Below are positions 23,935-37,559 of a stretch of 64,000 nucleotides of DNA, in pieces. The first letter of the stretch is position 1; the number at the start of each line of letters is the position of its first letter. Source of the stretch: Perca fluviatilis (Eukaryota; Chordata; Actinopteri; Perciformes; Percidae); assembly GCF_010015445.1 (NCBI RefSeq), contig NC_053116.1:6225980-6289979 (forward strand), in the 5' to 3' direction. A model generated the notes under the pieces. The model worked only from the letters and a program-made list of their open reading frames with translations, ran no database searches and had not been told where the DNA came from. Position numbers and translations under genes: made by a program.

Positions 23935-25024
23935 ATGACTTCCAATGTCTCGCTGTAATGTACTCGACTTTAGTCTCTTAGCACCCCCCTCCCAGAAGTT
24001 AAAGACTTTCTTTGTAAAGCTTTACTCCACCACAGTTAAAGAAAGAGGTACAGTGAGTGGCAGATGTAACAGACAGAGAGAGAGAGAGAGAGAGAGAGAT
24101 GGCTAAAGGTCAGCTGCAAATGTCTGTCTAAGCCTCAGAGACCTCAGTCTGCCCTGAAAAGGCGACACTTGTCCAACAATGACAATGTAATTGTCCTCTC
24201 CTCAGTGAAAGCTGCAGAGGAGAAAATGCCTCCTGACCTTTCTGATAGTGACATTTATGTTACCTGGTCATTATATATCATGTGTAAGTGGAATGCATTT
24301 ATATCACCTGCTTTTATATCACAGTCCTACCTTTGCCTCTCATTCAGCCATTAACTTTTGTACACCAATGGTGTAAGAACCTATTTGAATGATTTTGGAA
24401 TTTTGCCCCTCTCTGTGACTGCATTGACTCTCTGTGAAGGCTGTTAGCACTTTCAACTTAGAGGAGACACTGGGGCAGACCTTGAACATGCCAGAGGGAT
24501 AACCTGTATTATCCATCTGACCCGGGGACGCATGAATTCCCCCAGGAAAGAGCTTGAGGATGTGGAGAGGCCAGAAGGTGTTTGAGCTACCTTGCGTAGC
24601 CAACCACTACAAACCAGAACCAGATGGACCTTATTTTTCAGCACAACCCCACCAATTTTTATTCGCACTATAGACACACTAAACACCCCTTCGGTCTAAA
24701 GCAGTGTTGTACAGATGTCACAGGTTTTATTTGATGCCCTTGCTGCCACCTTATGGCAATGCCGCGGCAACGGTAAATAGGGATTACGTTTAAAATGCTC
24801 TTGGTTACTTTAGACGGTAGGTGGCAGAAGAATGCTTAACCCTGGTTGACAGACTGGTTGACAGGATTTTAGGATTTAAGAACGATACACCCTCCAACCA
24901 CAAAATGGATTACAATGGCAGAGTGGCGCTTTTCGTATTTCCGCTCATTGACTTCACAGGAGAAGAAAGTAGAAGAAATGAATGTAACTATGGAGAATAC
25001 GTTTGTAACATGGATGTATTATAA
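23935..25024. other. intergenic with (GA)n tract
   Basis: Contains a short (AG)n run at about 24075-24098. Otherwise no exon or repeat was recognised. Confidence 0.5.
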
Positions 25025-25640
25025 TGAATGAAACTGACAGAATGAGATTCTCTACCTTAACTACATTTATAGAGGTAGTAGTCCATTCTGATAGATATTT
25101 GCAACCTGACAATGAGATTCTCTACCTTTGCAGCATTTATAGAGGTAGTCCATTCTGATAGATATTTGCAACCTGACAGAATAAGCTAATATACTTGAAC
25201 TACATTTATAGAGGAAGTCATGCATTCTGATAGATATTTCTGACAGCAAGTTACCATGCTTCAAAATACATTTATAGAGAAAGTAGTCCATTCTGATAGA
25301 TATTTTCTACCTGCTAGAATGATATTCTCTACCTTTAACTACATTTAAAGAGAAAGTAGTCTTTTTTTGATAGAAATTTGCTACCTGACAGAATAGGCTA
25401 TTGTACTTTAACTACATTTATAGAGAAGTAGTGCATTCTGATAGACATTTCCCACCTGATAGATTGAGCTACTCTACTTTGAACCACATTTTATAGAGGA
25501 AGTAGTCCATTATGATGTATATTTCCTACCTGCCATAGGGGGGCCTTTTTTTTTTTTACTTTTACCTACATTTATGGATGAAGTAGTGCATTCTGATACA
25601 TATTTCCCACCTGACAGAATGAGATTCTCTAACTTTAATA
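25025..25640. repeat. tandem array, about 70-78 bp unit
   Basis: About eight diverged copies of a unit containing ACTACATTTATAGAG, CATTCTGATAGATATTT and CCTGACAGAATGAGAT. The anchor ACATTTATAGAG recurs near 25063, 25133, 25202, 25269, 25343, 25416, 25486 and 25565. Unit lengths vary, so this is an old minisatellite with indels. Confidence 0.9.
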
Positions 25641-26100
25641 TATTGACTTATTATCCCAGAATGTGGACAAAAATTCTCAAAGTAATGAGAAACTTTAATA
25701 TATTGACTTAATATCTCAAAATATTGACTTAGTATCTCATATTGATTTACTATCTCAAAATATTGACTTAATATCTCAAAGAAATTGACTTTGTATCTCA
25801 ATATATTGACTTAGTATCTCAAAATAATGAGGAACTTTAAAATATTGACTTAATATCTCAAAATATTGACTTAGTATCTCAAAATAATGAGGAACTTTAA
25901 AATATTGACTTAATATCTCAAAATATTGACTTAGAATGTCAAGTAATGGGAAACGTTAAAATATAGACTCAGTATCTCAAAAATATTGACTTAGTATCTA
26001 AAAATAATGAGACACTTTACAATATTGACTTAGTATTTCAAAATAACGAGTAACTTTGAAATATTTAATTGGTATCTCAAAATATTGCCATACTATTTCA
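25641..26100. repeat. tandem array, about 22 bp unit with longer periodicity
   Basis: Repeats of AAATATTGACTTAATATCTC, about 22 bp, with periodic AATAATGAGGAACTTTAA inserts that create a higher period of about 66 bp. It directly abuts the preceding array but shares no unit with it. Very AT-rich. Confidence 0.9.
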
Positions 26101-26432
26101 AAGTAGATTAGACAGACAAAGTATGCAACACATAAAAGATAAATAATTAAAAGACAGTTCTAGGATTTGCATTCAGTATTTGTTTTTCTCCCGGCTCTGA
26201 TGTGCTTTGAATGTTAAATCAATATTAAATAGAATTAATTACTTCTCGGATGGATTTATAAAAAGTCAGGTATGCAGATGTTTAACAGATGTGATGACAG
26301 CGACCTCTAAGAGGATAACCACTCTGCTAAATCAATAGAAAGACATTTAAACACAAAAATGTCATAGATTTTTATTTTTAGTGAGTGTGTAGAAAAGCTT
26401 TGCTGCGTATTGGAGGAAAAGACAAAGATATG

Positions 26433-26478
26433 GGTATATATGTGTGTGTATATATATATGTGTGTATATGTGTGTGTG

Positions 26479-26514
<36 letters not shown>
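26433..26514. repeat. (TATG/TGTA)n then (TA)n microsatellite
   Basis: Compound simple repeat of about 80 bp ending in a pure TA run (about 26486-26514). Confidence 0.95.
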
Positions 26515-26518
<4 letters not shown>

Positions 26519-26559
26519 GTCGTCAGATAAAAATTATACACATTCAACACCAATGGCAC

Positions 26560-26676
26560 AGCAATTCAAGTTTCAGTGTTTTACCCAAGGACACTTCGAC
26601 ATGGGACTGCAGGGGCCAGGGATTGAACCATTTACCTTCCGATTGGTAGGCGACCGCTCTAGCACCTGAGCCACAG
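26560..26676 (-). repeat. tRNA-derived SINE, head fragment
   Basis: The minus strand shows the A box GTGGCTCAGGTG and a B-box-like GGTTCAATCCC. It corresponds to the promoter-proximal part of the longer SINE at 33809-34113. The 3' tail is missing. Confidence 0.75.
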
Positions 26677-26809
26677 CCACCATGAAGGGTAGTGCTATGT
26701 TTCCTCCATTAATTAAGATAAGCTGGGAAATGATTAAGTGTGGAGAATGAATGAGTAACACCTTCTTCTCCAACAGCTCCTCTTCTCACCAGCCTTTGAT
26801 CAAAGCAGC

Positions 26810-27082
26810 TTAAAGGGTAATTTTTTATTTCTTTTTTTTTCAATCTGGACCCCATTTCCTCATGCATTTGTGTCTAATAGACTAATATGACCAAAAGTCT
26901 TTGAAATTGGTCCAGTATTGAGCGAGATCGCAGTGACCGGCCGGCACAAACCGAGCTAATATGTAACCTGAACGCCTTTCCCCCGACTACTCCAATACTG
27001 GACCAATTTCAAATATTTTTCAGTCTATTAGACACACATGCATGGGGTCCAGGTTGAATAAAATGTGAAGAAAATGGAGTGA
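26810..27082. repeat. TTAA-type MITE, copy B
   Basis: Starts at TTAA (26810-26813) with AAAGGGTAATTTTTTATTTC. It is an imperfect long palindrome: GAAATTGGTCCAGTATTGAG on the left and CCAATACTGGACCAATTTC on the right. It shares sequence with 16296-16480 and 41587-43108. The terminal right repeat is eroded. Confidence 0.7.
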
Positions 27083-28211
27083 AATAATAGAAGAGGTTCT
27101 GCTGCACAGATTTTGATACTCTAAAATTGACTCCACACAGGTTTTAGGTTTTCACAAAGTTAGAGGCAAAATAGGGAAAGGGCGAGGGTTAGGTTCAATA
27201 CGAAATCATACCAAAGGCAGGACTATGAAAAAAACATCTAATATTGATCAGTCCGGGTTTCTCTGGACACGTCCTGCTAGAAGGACGGTCGTATTGATCT
27301 TTAGAAATATAGTTTTTGCATGCAGATCGGATGCCCTGCCCTTCTATACCCAACACCAGAATTTAAATTCAGCAAACAAAGTTCTCCATTAGTGAGGCTA
27401 AAAGTAGTGCTGCATTAAAGGTAATGCAGCATTGCCTGAGATCTCCCGATTGCATCTGTTTGAGTTCTCTGAGTTTTTTGTCAGGCTCCCTTTATTGAAT
27501 CTTTAAAGAACAGCTGGGGGTAATAAACAAAAGGCAGAGGGCGGACAGATCGATAAATAAAGTCTGGCGGTCCAATCCAAAATCTAATCAAACCCTGCAC
27601 TGAATGCACACTCACAGACATGTGAGTGGTTGAGCAAACTCTCTCATGAATAAAATGTCCTGACAAAAGCAAGTTTAATGTAAGGCAACTTTAAACAGTA
27701 AAATTATCCAGTAGAAGGTCCCTAGTTTACATTCGGGGGAGCTTTGAAGATTTTAATGCGCAGGAACAGGAAATGACAGGTGGCTATGTTTTAGGATTTT
27801 CAGTTTTCATTTCCTCCCTGTAGATAACACTGAAATAACAACACCAGTGGTACCTTTATATTCTTAAATTGATTTTCTACATTGAATGCAGCCGTTGGCT
27901 TTGCTTTATTTCAGAAGGCTGTGAAAATCATCATGCAGAGCTTTGAAAGTTGCTGGAGATGATGAAAGCCTCATCATCCTCTTCCTCCACGACCATAGAA
28001 ACGGCATCACTCGTTCCAGCACAAATCCCCGGGCCATAAGAATTATGACTCTTGCAGGTCTGGAGCAAAGGAATGAGTTGGTTGACGTTCTTCGGAGCGA
28101 CAAAGTCTGCAGATGGAGGAGGTCAGCGTGGATGGATGGGGCGACAAAATGTCAGATTTAAACACAGAATGCCATTTGCATCCCTTTTCCTACCAACGGT
28201 GAACTGTTTCT
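27083..28211. other. intergenic, no gene recognised
   Basis: Two overlapping open frames near 27906-28161 on opposite strands have no domain I can name and no start or splice context. Nothing else was recognised. Confidence 0.4.
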
Positions 28212-28643
28212 TTAAAGTGCTCATATTATGCTCATTTTCAGGTTCATAATTGTATTTAGAGGTTGTACCAGAATAGGTTTATGTGGTTTAATTTTCAAAA
28301 AACACCATATTTTGGTTGTACTGCACGTTGCTGCAGCTCCTCTTTTCCCCCTGTGTGTTGAGTTCTCTGTTTTAGCTACAGAGTGAGGCATCTCACTTCT
28401 ATTCCATCTTTGTTGGGAGTCGCACATGTGCAGTATAACGTGTGTTACAAAGTGACCACGTTTGTGTCTGAAGTAAAGGCTGGACTACAATAGAGCTGTT
28501 TGGAGCAGTTGGTGAACAGTGTTTTCTGTTGGAGATGGTTAAGTGCCTTTGGAGTGGATTTTGGGCTTTTTCACTTTGTAAACCTACAATGTGCACAAAA
28601 AAGATATATAACACAATAAAGTAAAGGGAAAAAGCCAAAAAGC

Positions 28644-28644
<1 letters not shown>
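28212..28644. repeat. TTAA-type MITE (GTGCTCATATTATGCTC family)
   Basis: Starts at TTAA (28212-28215) with AGTGCTCATATTATGCTC, a widely dispersed fish MITE whose full copies end with the inverted phrase. The right end here stops at AAAAGCATAAT and runs into the AAT microsatellite, so the terminal repeat has been replaced by AAT expansion. Confidence 0.7.

Positions 28645-28681
<37 letters not shown>
28645..28681. repeat. (AAT)n microsatellite
   Basis: About 12 uninterrupted AAT units at the broken right end of the preceding MITE. Confidence 0.95.
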
Positions 28682-30167
<1,486 letters not shown>

Positions 30168-30513
30168 AGACTTATAATCAGGGTTAATGCATAACTTTTC
30201 TAACTAATCCAGGTCACTACCTGGAAAGCAACTAACATTTACAACTTAATACCATAGTAGAAAGTACAGGTGAGCAGAAAAGGTTCCCTTACTTTAACAA
30301 AACAATATAATAATATAATAAAATAGTTCAACCTTAACCATGAAAAAACCTAACCTTAGCAAAATAATTTCTGTCCCTACACTTAACCAAAATCTAACAT
30401 AGCAGTTATGTCATCGTGCTGATAGGGGCGTCAGAGCAGAATACACTTTCATGTCTTGTTATAAAACACAGTTAGAAGCAACATACATTTTGTCATTTTA
30501 TTTGGAGTAAATA

Positions 30514-32127
30514 CAGTGCCTTGCGAAAGTATTCGGCCCCCTTGAACGTTTCGACCTTTTGCCACATTTCAGGCCTCAAACATAAAGATATAAAACTGTA
30601 ATTTTTTGTGAAGAATCAACAACAAGTGGGTCCCAATTATGAAGTGGAACGAAATTCATTGGCTATTTCAAACTTTTTTAACAAATAAAAAACTGAAAAA
30701 GTGGGCGTGCAAAATTATTCAGCCCCTTTACTTTCAGTGCAGCAAACTCTCTCCAGAAGTTCAGTGAGGATCTCTGAATGATCCAATGTTGACCTAAATG
30801 ACTAATGATGATAAATAGAATCCAGCTGTGTGTAATCAAGTCTCCGTATAAATGCACCTGCTCTGTGATAGTCTCAGAGGTCCGTGTAAAGCGCCAGAGA
30901 GCATCAGAAGAACAAAAAGGAACACACCAGGCAAGTCCGAGATACTGTTGTGGAGAAGTTTAAAGCCGGATTTGGATACAAAAAGATTTCCCAAGCTTTA
31001 AACATCCCAAGGAGCACTGTCAAAGCGATAATATTGAAATGGAAGGAGTATCAGACCACTACAAATCACGAAGACCCGGCCGTCCCTCTAAACTTTCAGC
31101 TCATACAATGAGAAGACTGATCAGAGATGCAGCCAAGAGGCCCATGATCACTCTGGATGAACTGCAGAGATCTACAGCTGAGGTGGGAGACTCTGTCCAT
31201 AGGACAACAATCAGTCGTATATACTGCACAAATCTGGCCTTTATGGAAGAGTGGCAGGAAGAAAGCCATTTCTTAAAGATATCCATAAAAAGTGTCGTTT
31301 AAAGTTTGCCAAAAGCCACCTGGGAGACACACCAAACATGTGGAAGAAGGTGCTGTGGTCAGATGAAACCAAAATCGAACTTTTGGCGGCAACAATGCAA
31401 AACGTTATGTTTGGCATAAAAGCAACACAGCTCATCACCCTGAACACACCATCCCCACTGTCAAACATGGTGGTGGCAGCATCATGGTTTGGGCGGGCTG
31501 TTTCTGCCAGCAGGGACAGGGAAGATGGTTAAAATTGATGGGAAGATGGATGGAGCCAAATACAGGACCATTCTGGAAGAAAACCTGATGGAGTCTGCAA
31601 AAGACCTGAGACGGAGGACGGAGATTTGTCTTCCAACAAGACAATGATCCAAAACATAAAGCAAAATCTACAATGGAATGGTTCACAAATAAACATATCC
31701 AGGTGTTAGAATGGCCAAGTCAAAGTCCAGACCTGAATCCAATCGAGAATCTGTGGAAAGAACTGAAAACTGCTGTTCACAAACGCTCTCCATCCAACCT
31801 CACTGAGCTCGAGCTGTTTTGCAAGGAGGAATGGGCAAAATGTCAGTCTCTCATGTGCAAAACTGATAGAGACATCCCCCTAACAGCTGAGCTAAATCGC
31901 AGCAAAAGGTGGCGCTACAAAGTATTAACTTAAGGGGCTGAATAATTTTGCACGCCCAATATTTCAGTTTTTTATTTGTTTAAAAGGTTTGAAATATCCA
32001 ATAAATTTCGTTCCACTTCATGATTGTGTCCCATTTGTTGTTGATTCTTCACAAAAATTACAGTTTTATATCTTTATGTTTGAGGCCTGAAATGTGGCTA
32101 AAGGTCGAAAAGTTCAAGGGGCCGAAG
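30514..32127 (+). mobile_element. Tc1/mariner transposon, inactive copy
   Basis: The left end CAGTGCCTTGCGAAAG begins at 30514 after a TA target (30512-30513). The long left inverted repeat and the body match the intact copy at 53189-54818 almost base for base. The right terminal repeat matches only to GGGGCCGAA near 32127. The last 20 or so bases, including the inverted CAGTGCC end, are missing or replaced. This end defect plus coding lesions make the copy immobile. Confidence 0.9.
30909..31933 (+). pseudogene. Tc1-like transposase, frameshifted
   Basis: The same gene as the 339-residue transposase at 53580-54599, but broken. The start region reads ATCAGAAG where the intact copy has ATCATGAAG, so the ATG is gone. 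An extra TA-like insertion near 31219 shifts the frame before the first catalytic motif, and small indels near 31388, 31495 and 31612 scatter the remainder over three frames. The last segment (31673-31933) still shows [16 protein letters not shown] with the catalytic glutamate. A further indel near 31849 and mutations garble the C-terminus. The lesions are all small, suggesting a fairly recent loss of function. Confidence 0.9.
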
Positions 32128-32143
32128 GAAGGGAATGTATGAT

Positions 32144-32250
32144 GAAAAAAAAAAAAAAAAAAAAAAAAAAGAGTTTTTTTTTTTTTTGTGTGTAGACACA
32201 CAGGGATGTGTGTATGTGTATATTGCAGACACACAGGGATGTGTGTGCGT
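32144..32250. repeat. poly-A/poly-T tract and short tandem duplication
   Basis: A run of about 25 A, then a T run (32174-32188), then two near-identical copies of GACACACAGGGATGTGTGT (about 32196 and 32229). Confidence 0.85.
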
Positions 32251-33334
32251 GCCTGTATACATTCCATTGTGGGGACAACCGGCTGTTCACACAGTCACAT
32301 TGCAGGGACTCACCTCCTGTGTGGCTGGCCCCCACACGGCAAACCACTTTTCTTTGAGTATGGTTAAAGTGGATTCAAGTAGATTTCTTTTCCATAATAA
32401 AATATAAAATTTGAATTTGACAACAAATTACAAGTTGTCTGTTCTGGTCTATTGTTTCCTGGACACTAGTGTTTGCGTGTGTTTCTGATCTGCAGACTCC
32501 ATGCAGAATCAAAATATTGCTAGAAACAAAATAGCAGTGGCAAATTCTGAACTCCTGTTCAGGATGTCTCTATTATGCAAAGTTATTGTAAAGAGTTGTA
32601 CCGTTAGGGTGAAAGTTGGGGAATTAATGTGAATCAATGCAATGTCCTCGTGACCGAAGTGTTTGCAGTACAGTAAACATGTTCCCTAAATAAATTTGTG
32701 TAATCACTCACAAAATACAGCCATAACGAGCTTTTTATGTGCTAAAGTAAGCAGGAATTTATGATGATGAAACGGTTTCAAAAGCAGGATAAATCAAATG
32801 TTCTTTCTTAAGAAATGATAACATGCTTGTGAAAAAAAGAAACAGTAATAAAAACAGTATTTTGTTTTCTTCTTCAGGAAAACCGTTGATGTAACATTTT
32901 GAATAAATGTGTTTCCATTCTGACATTTAGACAAATTCAGAGACATTTTTTAAGGAGAAAAGCAACTTTTGAAAATATTAATTTACATAAATGTGACATT
33001 TGTTAATGTTATTTTTTATCGGTGTTGTGATTCCTTCACGGTTGCAAGCATTTATTGTGTTTTATTTTTATTGTTACACAAACGTGTACATACATCAATC
33101 TTACAGTCATGAAATGTATTTCTGAATTTGCAGATGAGAATCTTCAGTTAAATTTGTATATTTCTATATCTTAATGTATTTGTATGAGTGACGAATGAGT
33201 AGTGACTAAGTTACCTGCCATGAATGACATGTTTCTTTATCTTGGTTTACCTTTTCTATTAAAATCCATATAACAAGTCCCCTTTGAACCACATATTATA
33301 CACCGTGTCAAGTGAATATCAGGTCTGCTGGTGA
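32251..33334. other. intergenic, no feature seen
   Basis: AT-rich. No exon or repeat was recognised. Confidence 0.5.
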
Positions 33335-34551
33335 GGGCCTTTTCGCACCTGAAAGTCCAAACCAAGGTCCAGACAAATGTTCTTGTTTTTGTTACATTAT
33401 ATACATTTGATCCAGTTAGTTTTGGTGTCACATAGCAGTTATGCAAGTGCACTGAAGAACTATACATGACATAACTACGTCCTGTCATCATCACGTACAT
33501 GAGCCGCATCTCCCGATACTTGTAATTGATTGGTTTGTAGACGGGCTTCCCCGTCCTCTCGTATCGTCTCCCTGCTGCTCATGCTACCTCAGCTCTTTTT
33601 GTTGTGTTGTTGGGAAGCAAGACACGGGAACTTTCCTTGGGTTTTGAGGAGCTGCAGCGTTTATTCAGAGACAAACTGAAACCTACACTGTACATTTACT
33701 ACCACGTTAACAAGTAAACTGCTAATTTATTCATTGCTGTGATAGCCGACAGCTGTCTGCTCTGAGGGCATCCACCGTCACGCTCTTGCTCAACCACACG
33801 CTAAATATAAATGGACTGTATTTATATAGCGCTTTTCTAGTCTTAATGAATACTTAAAGTGCTTTAACATAGTACAGGCACCATTCGCTATTCACACACA
33901 TTCATACACTGTGGCCGAGGCTGCCGTACAAGGTACCACCTGCTCATCAGATAAACATTCACACACATTCACACTCTGATGGCGCAGCATCGGGAGCAAT
34001 TCGGGGTTCAGTGTGTTGCCCAAAGGACACTTCGACATGGAACTGCAGGGCCATGGACCGAACCACCAACCTTCCAATTGGTAGGCGACCGCTCTACCAC
34101 CTGAGCCACAGTGTACGCCATGTTTATTGTGTTTTTTGCCCTCAACTGGGAGGCACTGATTAAAGTTAAGGTTAGGATTAGGTGCCTTGAAGGCAGCGGT
34201 CGCAGCAGTTGGAGGCAAAAAAGACCATCGAGCGTACACCATGTACACACTAAGCACTGAGCTGTTCCTGAAAGGAGCTATGCTTCTCATATAACGCGAC
34301 GATAGCCTGCCAGAACTTCCTGTATTTGGTCCGAAAGTCTGAACCATCCAAAAAATGCTTTCACATTGGAAATGAACTGGACCATAGTTTGGTTTGATCC
34401 GGTCCGAGACCAACTCATTTCATCGGACCAAATTTCGGCTGTTTGGTCCAGACCGTGGCCCGGGGGAGGTTTCACACCTGTAATTTTTGGGTCAGATCAA
34501 AATTAAAAGTCTGAAAGTCTGGACCAAAAGACGTAGGTGTGAAAGCACCCC
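33335..34551. mobile_element. hAT-like non-autonomous element containing a nested SINE
   Basis: The left end GGGCCTTTTCGCACCTGAAA and the right end, inverted GGGGTGCTTTCACACCTA, are similar over about 35 bp with a shared GGTCCAGAC phrase. No transposase was found. A SINE (33809-34113) interrupts the body. Target duplications are not evident, so the boundaries are provisional. Confidence 0.55.
33809..34113 (-). mobile_element. full-length tRNA-derived SINE
   Basis: On the minus strand the element starts with A box GTGGCTCAGGTGG and B box GGTTCGGTCC, has an unrelated central body, and ends with a LINE-like tail AAAAGCGCTATATAAATAC at 33809-33835. Related copies lie at 26560-26676 (head only) and 51697-51961 (head-truncated). 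Confidence 0.85.
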
Positions 34552-36141
34552 AAGCCTTATGTAAGGACCGTTGTTTTATTTGGTGTTGTGTGACTGCAAC
34601 ATTGAGTTTCAAAAGGAGATATATGTTAGCTAGAAAAAAAATATATGAAACACTACTGATGGCGATTACCAAATGAAGCATGTGCTTGTCAAAAATAGAC
34701 TGGGTCCAACACAGGCCATGTGATTTTTGTTGTTTTGGAAATGAATTAAATTCAATTTTTTTAATGGAAACAGGTAGTTGTCATCTGAAGTGTTTACCCC
34801 TCTGAACACACACTTAGTCATCCTGCTGCCATGTCACATTCTCTATAGTTCGGAAAATTCCACCCTGAAACTACTGTACCCAATGTTTACACACATACGC
34901 ACACACACACACTCCCACAGTGAAAGTATCTCTCAGTGTATGCCTTCAGCCAAGGCTGCCAGCTTGCATCATACAAGTCTTGTTTGCGTCTTCAGGCGGT
35001 GAAGTTGGTCAGAAGCGTGTTGTGTTCAGTCATTTTGCCGGAGGCCTGATGACACACCGACTCTGCAGCTTAGCAGGGAGCCGCTTCATTGCACTCATTT
35101 ATTTCTTCTCTATAATATTACAGCATCAACCTCCTGCAGCTTAACTCCTGCAGCAGTGTTGTGAAGACGTGCAGGATGAATTAAGTGTATCACAAACAAA
35201 CAATTCAGTCCTCGCGTTTTGTAGCTGTTAGTGGCGCTGTGTACATTTGGCTTTCCGGAGGCAAACTAAGGTTATGTTTTTTTTTTTTTTCATGGCAATG
35301 CTGCAGACTATAACATCTCTACAGGATGCTGTAGAGATATTTAATTCTGGACAAAACTGGTGGACTGACTGACCCAGAGTCATCACTAGAGCTTAACACC
35401 ACAAGTCAATAAGAAGCACATTGTGTTTGTCCAACAGGTCTGAAAAAAGTAGCACCTTTTTATAATAAACTGGCGTGATGTGACTGAGACAAATCAATGA
35501 CTGTGCAACCATTTACAAACTGTGACTGTGTGTAGCTTTGCAGAGTTTTTGTGGTTCATTTATGCTTCTGTGACAACTTTTAACCAACAGAACTTTTATA
35601 ACGCAAGTTCCATGTTGTAACCATAGCAACCAACCGCCAAGCCCAGCTAAAGTTTGTCTATATAGACCTGTTTTGACCAAATTGGTGTATTCCATCAACA
35701 AAAAAAAACAGCAGGAAGAGAATAAAGATGTCTAACTTTATTGAGAGGAAGAAAGGAAAAGCGAATTTAGTCAGAATGTCCTCAGAACAAATGAGATACA
35801 AGCAGGATTGTTGCTTCTAACGTAGCCAACACAGGACATAAATACAATATAAATCTTTGGGAACTTCTCACTAGAGTTTGTGCTGTCACAAAGTGGAATA
35901 AGACTGGCCTTTGACATCAAGATGTTTGCGTTGACAACAGAAGACGGGTCCTCGGTGAGTTCATCAGATTCCATCAAAGCTGTTGTGTTTTGAAAGTAAC
36001 TTTGTTCCACTTTCCTTCTTCAGATGTGAAATAAGACAGAACAAACACACTGGAGATTTGTCTGTGTTTGTGCTGAAACACTTTATTGAAGTCCTGACTT
36101 TTGTAACTTGTAAGAACCTTCTTAGTCCTCAGTGAAGCCGA
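34552..36141. other. intergenic region upstream of fam187a
   Basis: No exon or named repeat. Contains a poly-T run (35276-35290). No unambiguous TATA box or other core promoter sequence was identified for fam187a, and the length of its 5' UTR is unknown. Confidence 0.4.
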
Positions 36142-36339
36142 ATGCCTCCTCCATCCTCCTCTCCCATCCTCCTTCCCCTCTTCCTCCTCCTGTGTCCCGA
36201 GGTGTGGAGCTATGAGGCTCCCGAGGATAAGGAGGATGTGTTTGCTAGAAAGGCGTGCCCTGCCTTCCTGACTTTCACCAATGCTGCCTACCTGTCCGGA
36301 GTCACTGTGGAGCTGCCATGCCAATGCAAACCACAAGAG
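36142..36339 (+). CDS. fam187a: FAM187A-like Ig-domain membrane protein, exon 1
   Basis: Exon 1 of five. The coding parts at 36142-36339, 40537-40814, 43247-43609, 44949-45187 and 46472-46698 join without a frame conflict to about 434 residues. FAM187A is a poorly studied single-pass membrane protein with an Ig V-type domain; its function is not established. Exon 1 starts at ATG 36142 with a signal peptide (hydrophobic ILLPLFLLLC, residues about 9-18). It continues with CPAFLTFTNAAYLSG and VELPCQCKPQE, which closely resemble the human protein and provide the first Ig cysteines. The donor GAG|GTCAGT at 36339/36340 is phase 0. The name rests on recalled similarity across all exons; length is close to the human protein (slightly over 410 residues). 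Confidence 0.9.
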
Positions 36340-36382
36340 GTCAGTGTTGTGCTAGTCTATATCGATAAGGATTAATTTAGGG

Positions 36383-36656
36383 GATTGCTCCAGTAGCGCC
36401 AGAAATTCCACCGGATGTCCCTCATTTCGGCCGGATGTCCGTCACCTTCCTCTTCCTTTGTGTTGGCGTTCTAAACTCCGGTGGATTTCTGAGGACTATG
36501 GTTAACTGCTCCTCAGATCTCTGCAGGGTAAATCCAGACAATTAGACTATCTGTCCAATCTGAGCTTTCTGTTGCAACGTACACATGTTCCACCAAAAGA
36601 AGTTCTTTCCTGAGGCTATTTTGCAGAGGCTCCGTTATTGCGTCCATCGCTTAGCG
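36383..36656 (-). repeat. copy of the 13.3-kb dispersed repeat, in fam187a intron 1
   Basis: Inverted copy of the repeat at 13335-13760. Shared phrases include GCCAGAAATTCC, GAGGACTATGGTTAACTGC and AGATCTCTGCAGGGTAAATC. It breaks off near CGCTTAGCGCTGC, so the hairpin end is missing. Confidence 0.75.
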
Positions 36657-37559
36657 CTGCAGTGTTTTACGTTTAATGAACAACTAAACACTTGATAACA
36701 TTTGTTTTTTGAGACTACATTTATGTCTGTGTAATGTTTCTTTAATCTGGAACTCTGCCGTTGCATCTTTCGGCTGCCTCTGATCCAGGGCCAACCGCTC
36801 TCACTTTTTGAAAGCACATTTAATTATTCGTACATGCTTGAAACAAAATGATTTCTCTAAAATATCATTGATCAAATATACAGTATTGGACTGGTAGCTT
36901 GTTGAATGAGTACTGTCCTGGAAAATAATCCTAATAAGAATTGGTTTGATGAATTGCAGGTCAAAAGATGTCATACAGTAGTTCATTGAAATGCATTGGT
37001 GTGCTGTTGGAGACTTCAAGTATCATTTTGGGGGGACATGCTCTGAGATTTGTGTTCTATCAGAATATCTGTTTAAATATGACTATGAATTATCTTGTAA
37101 TATTTTCTGTTCATTTAATGTCAAACTAAAGTGTAACTTTTACCTTCTAAGGGAATATCATTTTAACATATCATTTACTTTTAACGCTACCTGAGCGTCA
37201 CCCAAGCCTTCTTATTGCTTTCTCTCATCAAAGTACTTTCATATACTAATTTGACATGTAAATGTTCATGTACATATATGAAAATGTAGATTCTTAGATT
37301 TGTAAGATTACTTTTATTTGCACTTCTGGGGCAATCAGCCAGAAAAAGCACCGCGAACGAACAGCGTCTGAACATGGTCACAATTACATTAGTTCTCTTA
37401 AACAATAGTTTTTTGCACACAGTTCATTTTTCCATGACAATACTAACATCGTGGCTTTTTACCAAAAGACACAAAGAGAGGATGTGATCCTACAAGAGTT
37501 AATACATGGTTGAGTGAGTCACATCAATGGGAAACAAGTATTTGTGTGATGTATTTAGC

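Noticed and set aside
25025..26100. CRISPR-like regular repeats
   Set aside because: Units are directly tandem without unique spacers, diverge along the array, and the genome is vertebrate.
27906..28161. Overlapping 65- and 72-residue frames on opposite strands
   Set aside because: Neither has a domain I can identify. They could be a repeat fragment, but I cannot support a gene call.
35771..36336. Minus-strand frames overlapping fam187a exon 1
   Set aside because: They are shadows of the coding exon and its upstream sequence, with no domain. The plus-strand gene explains the region.
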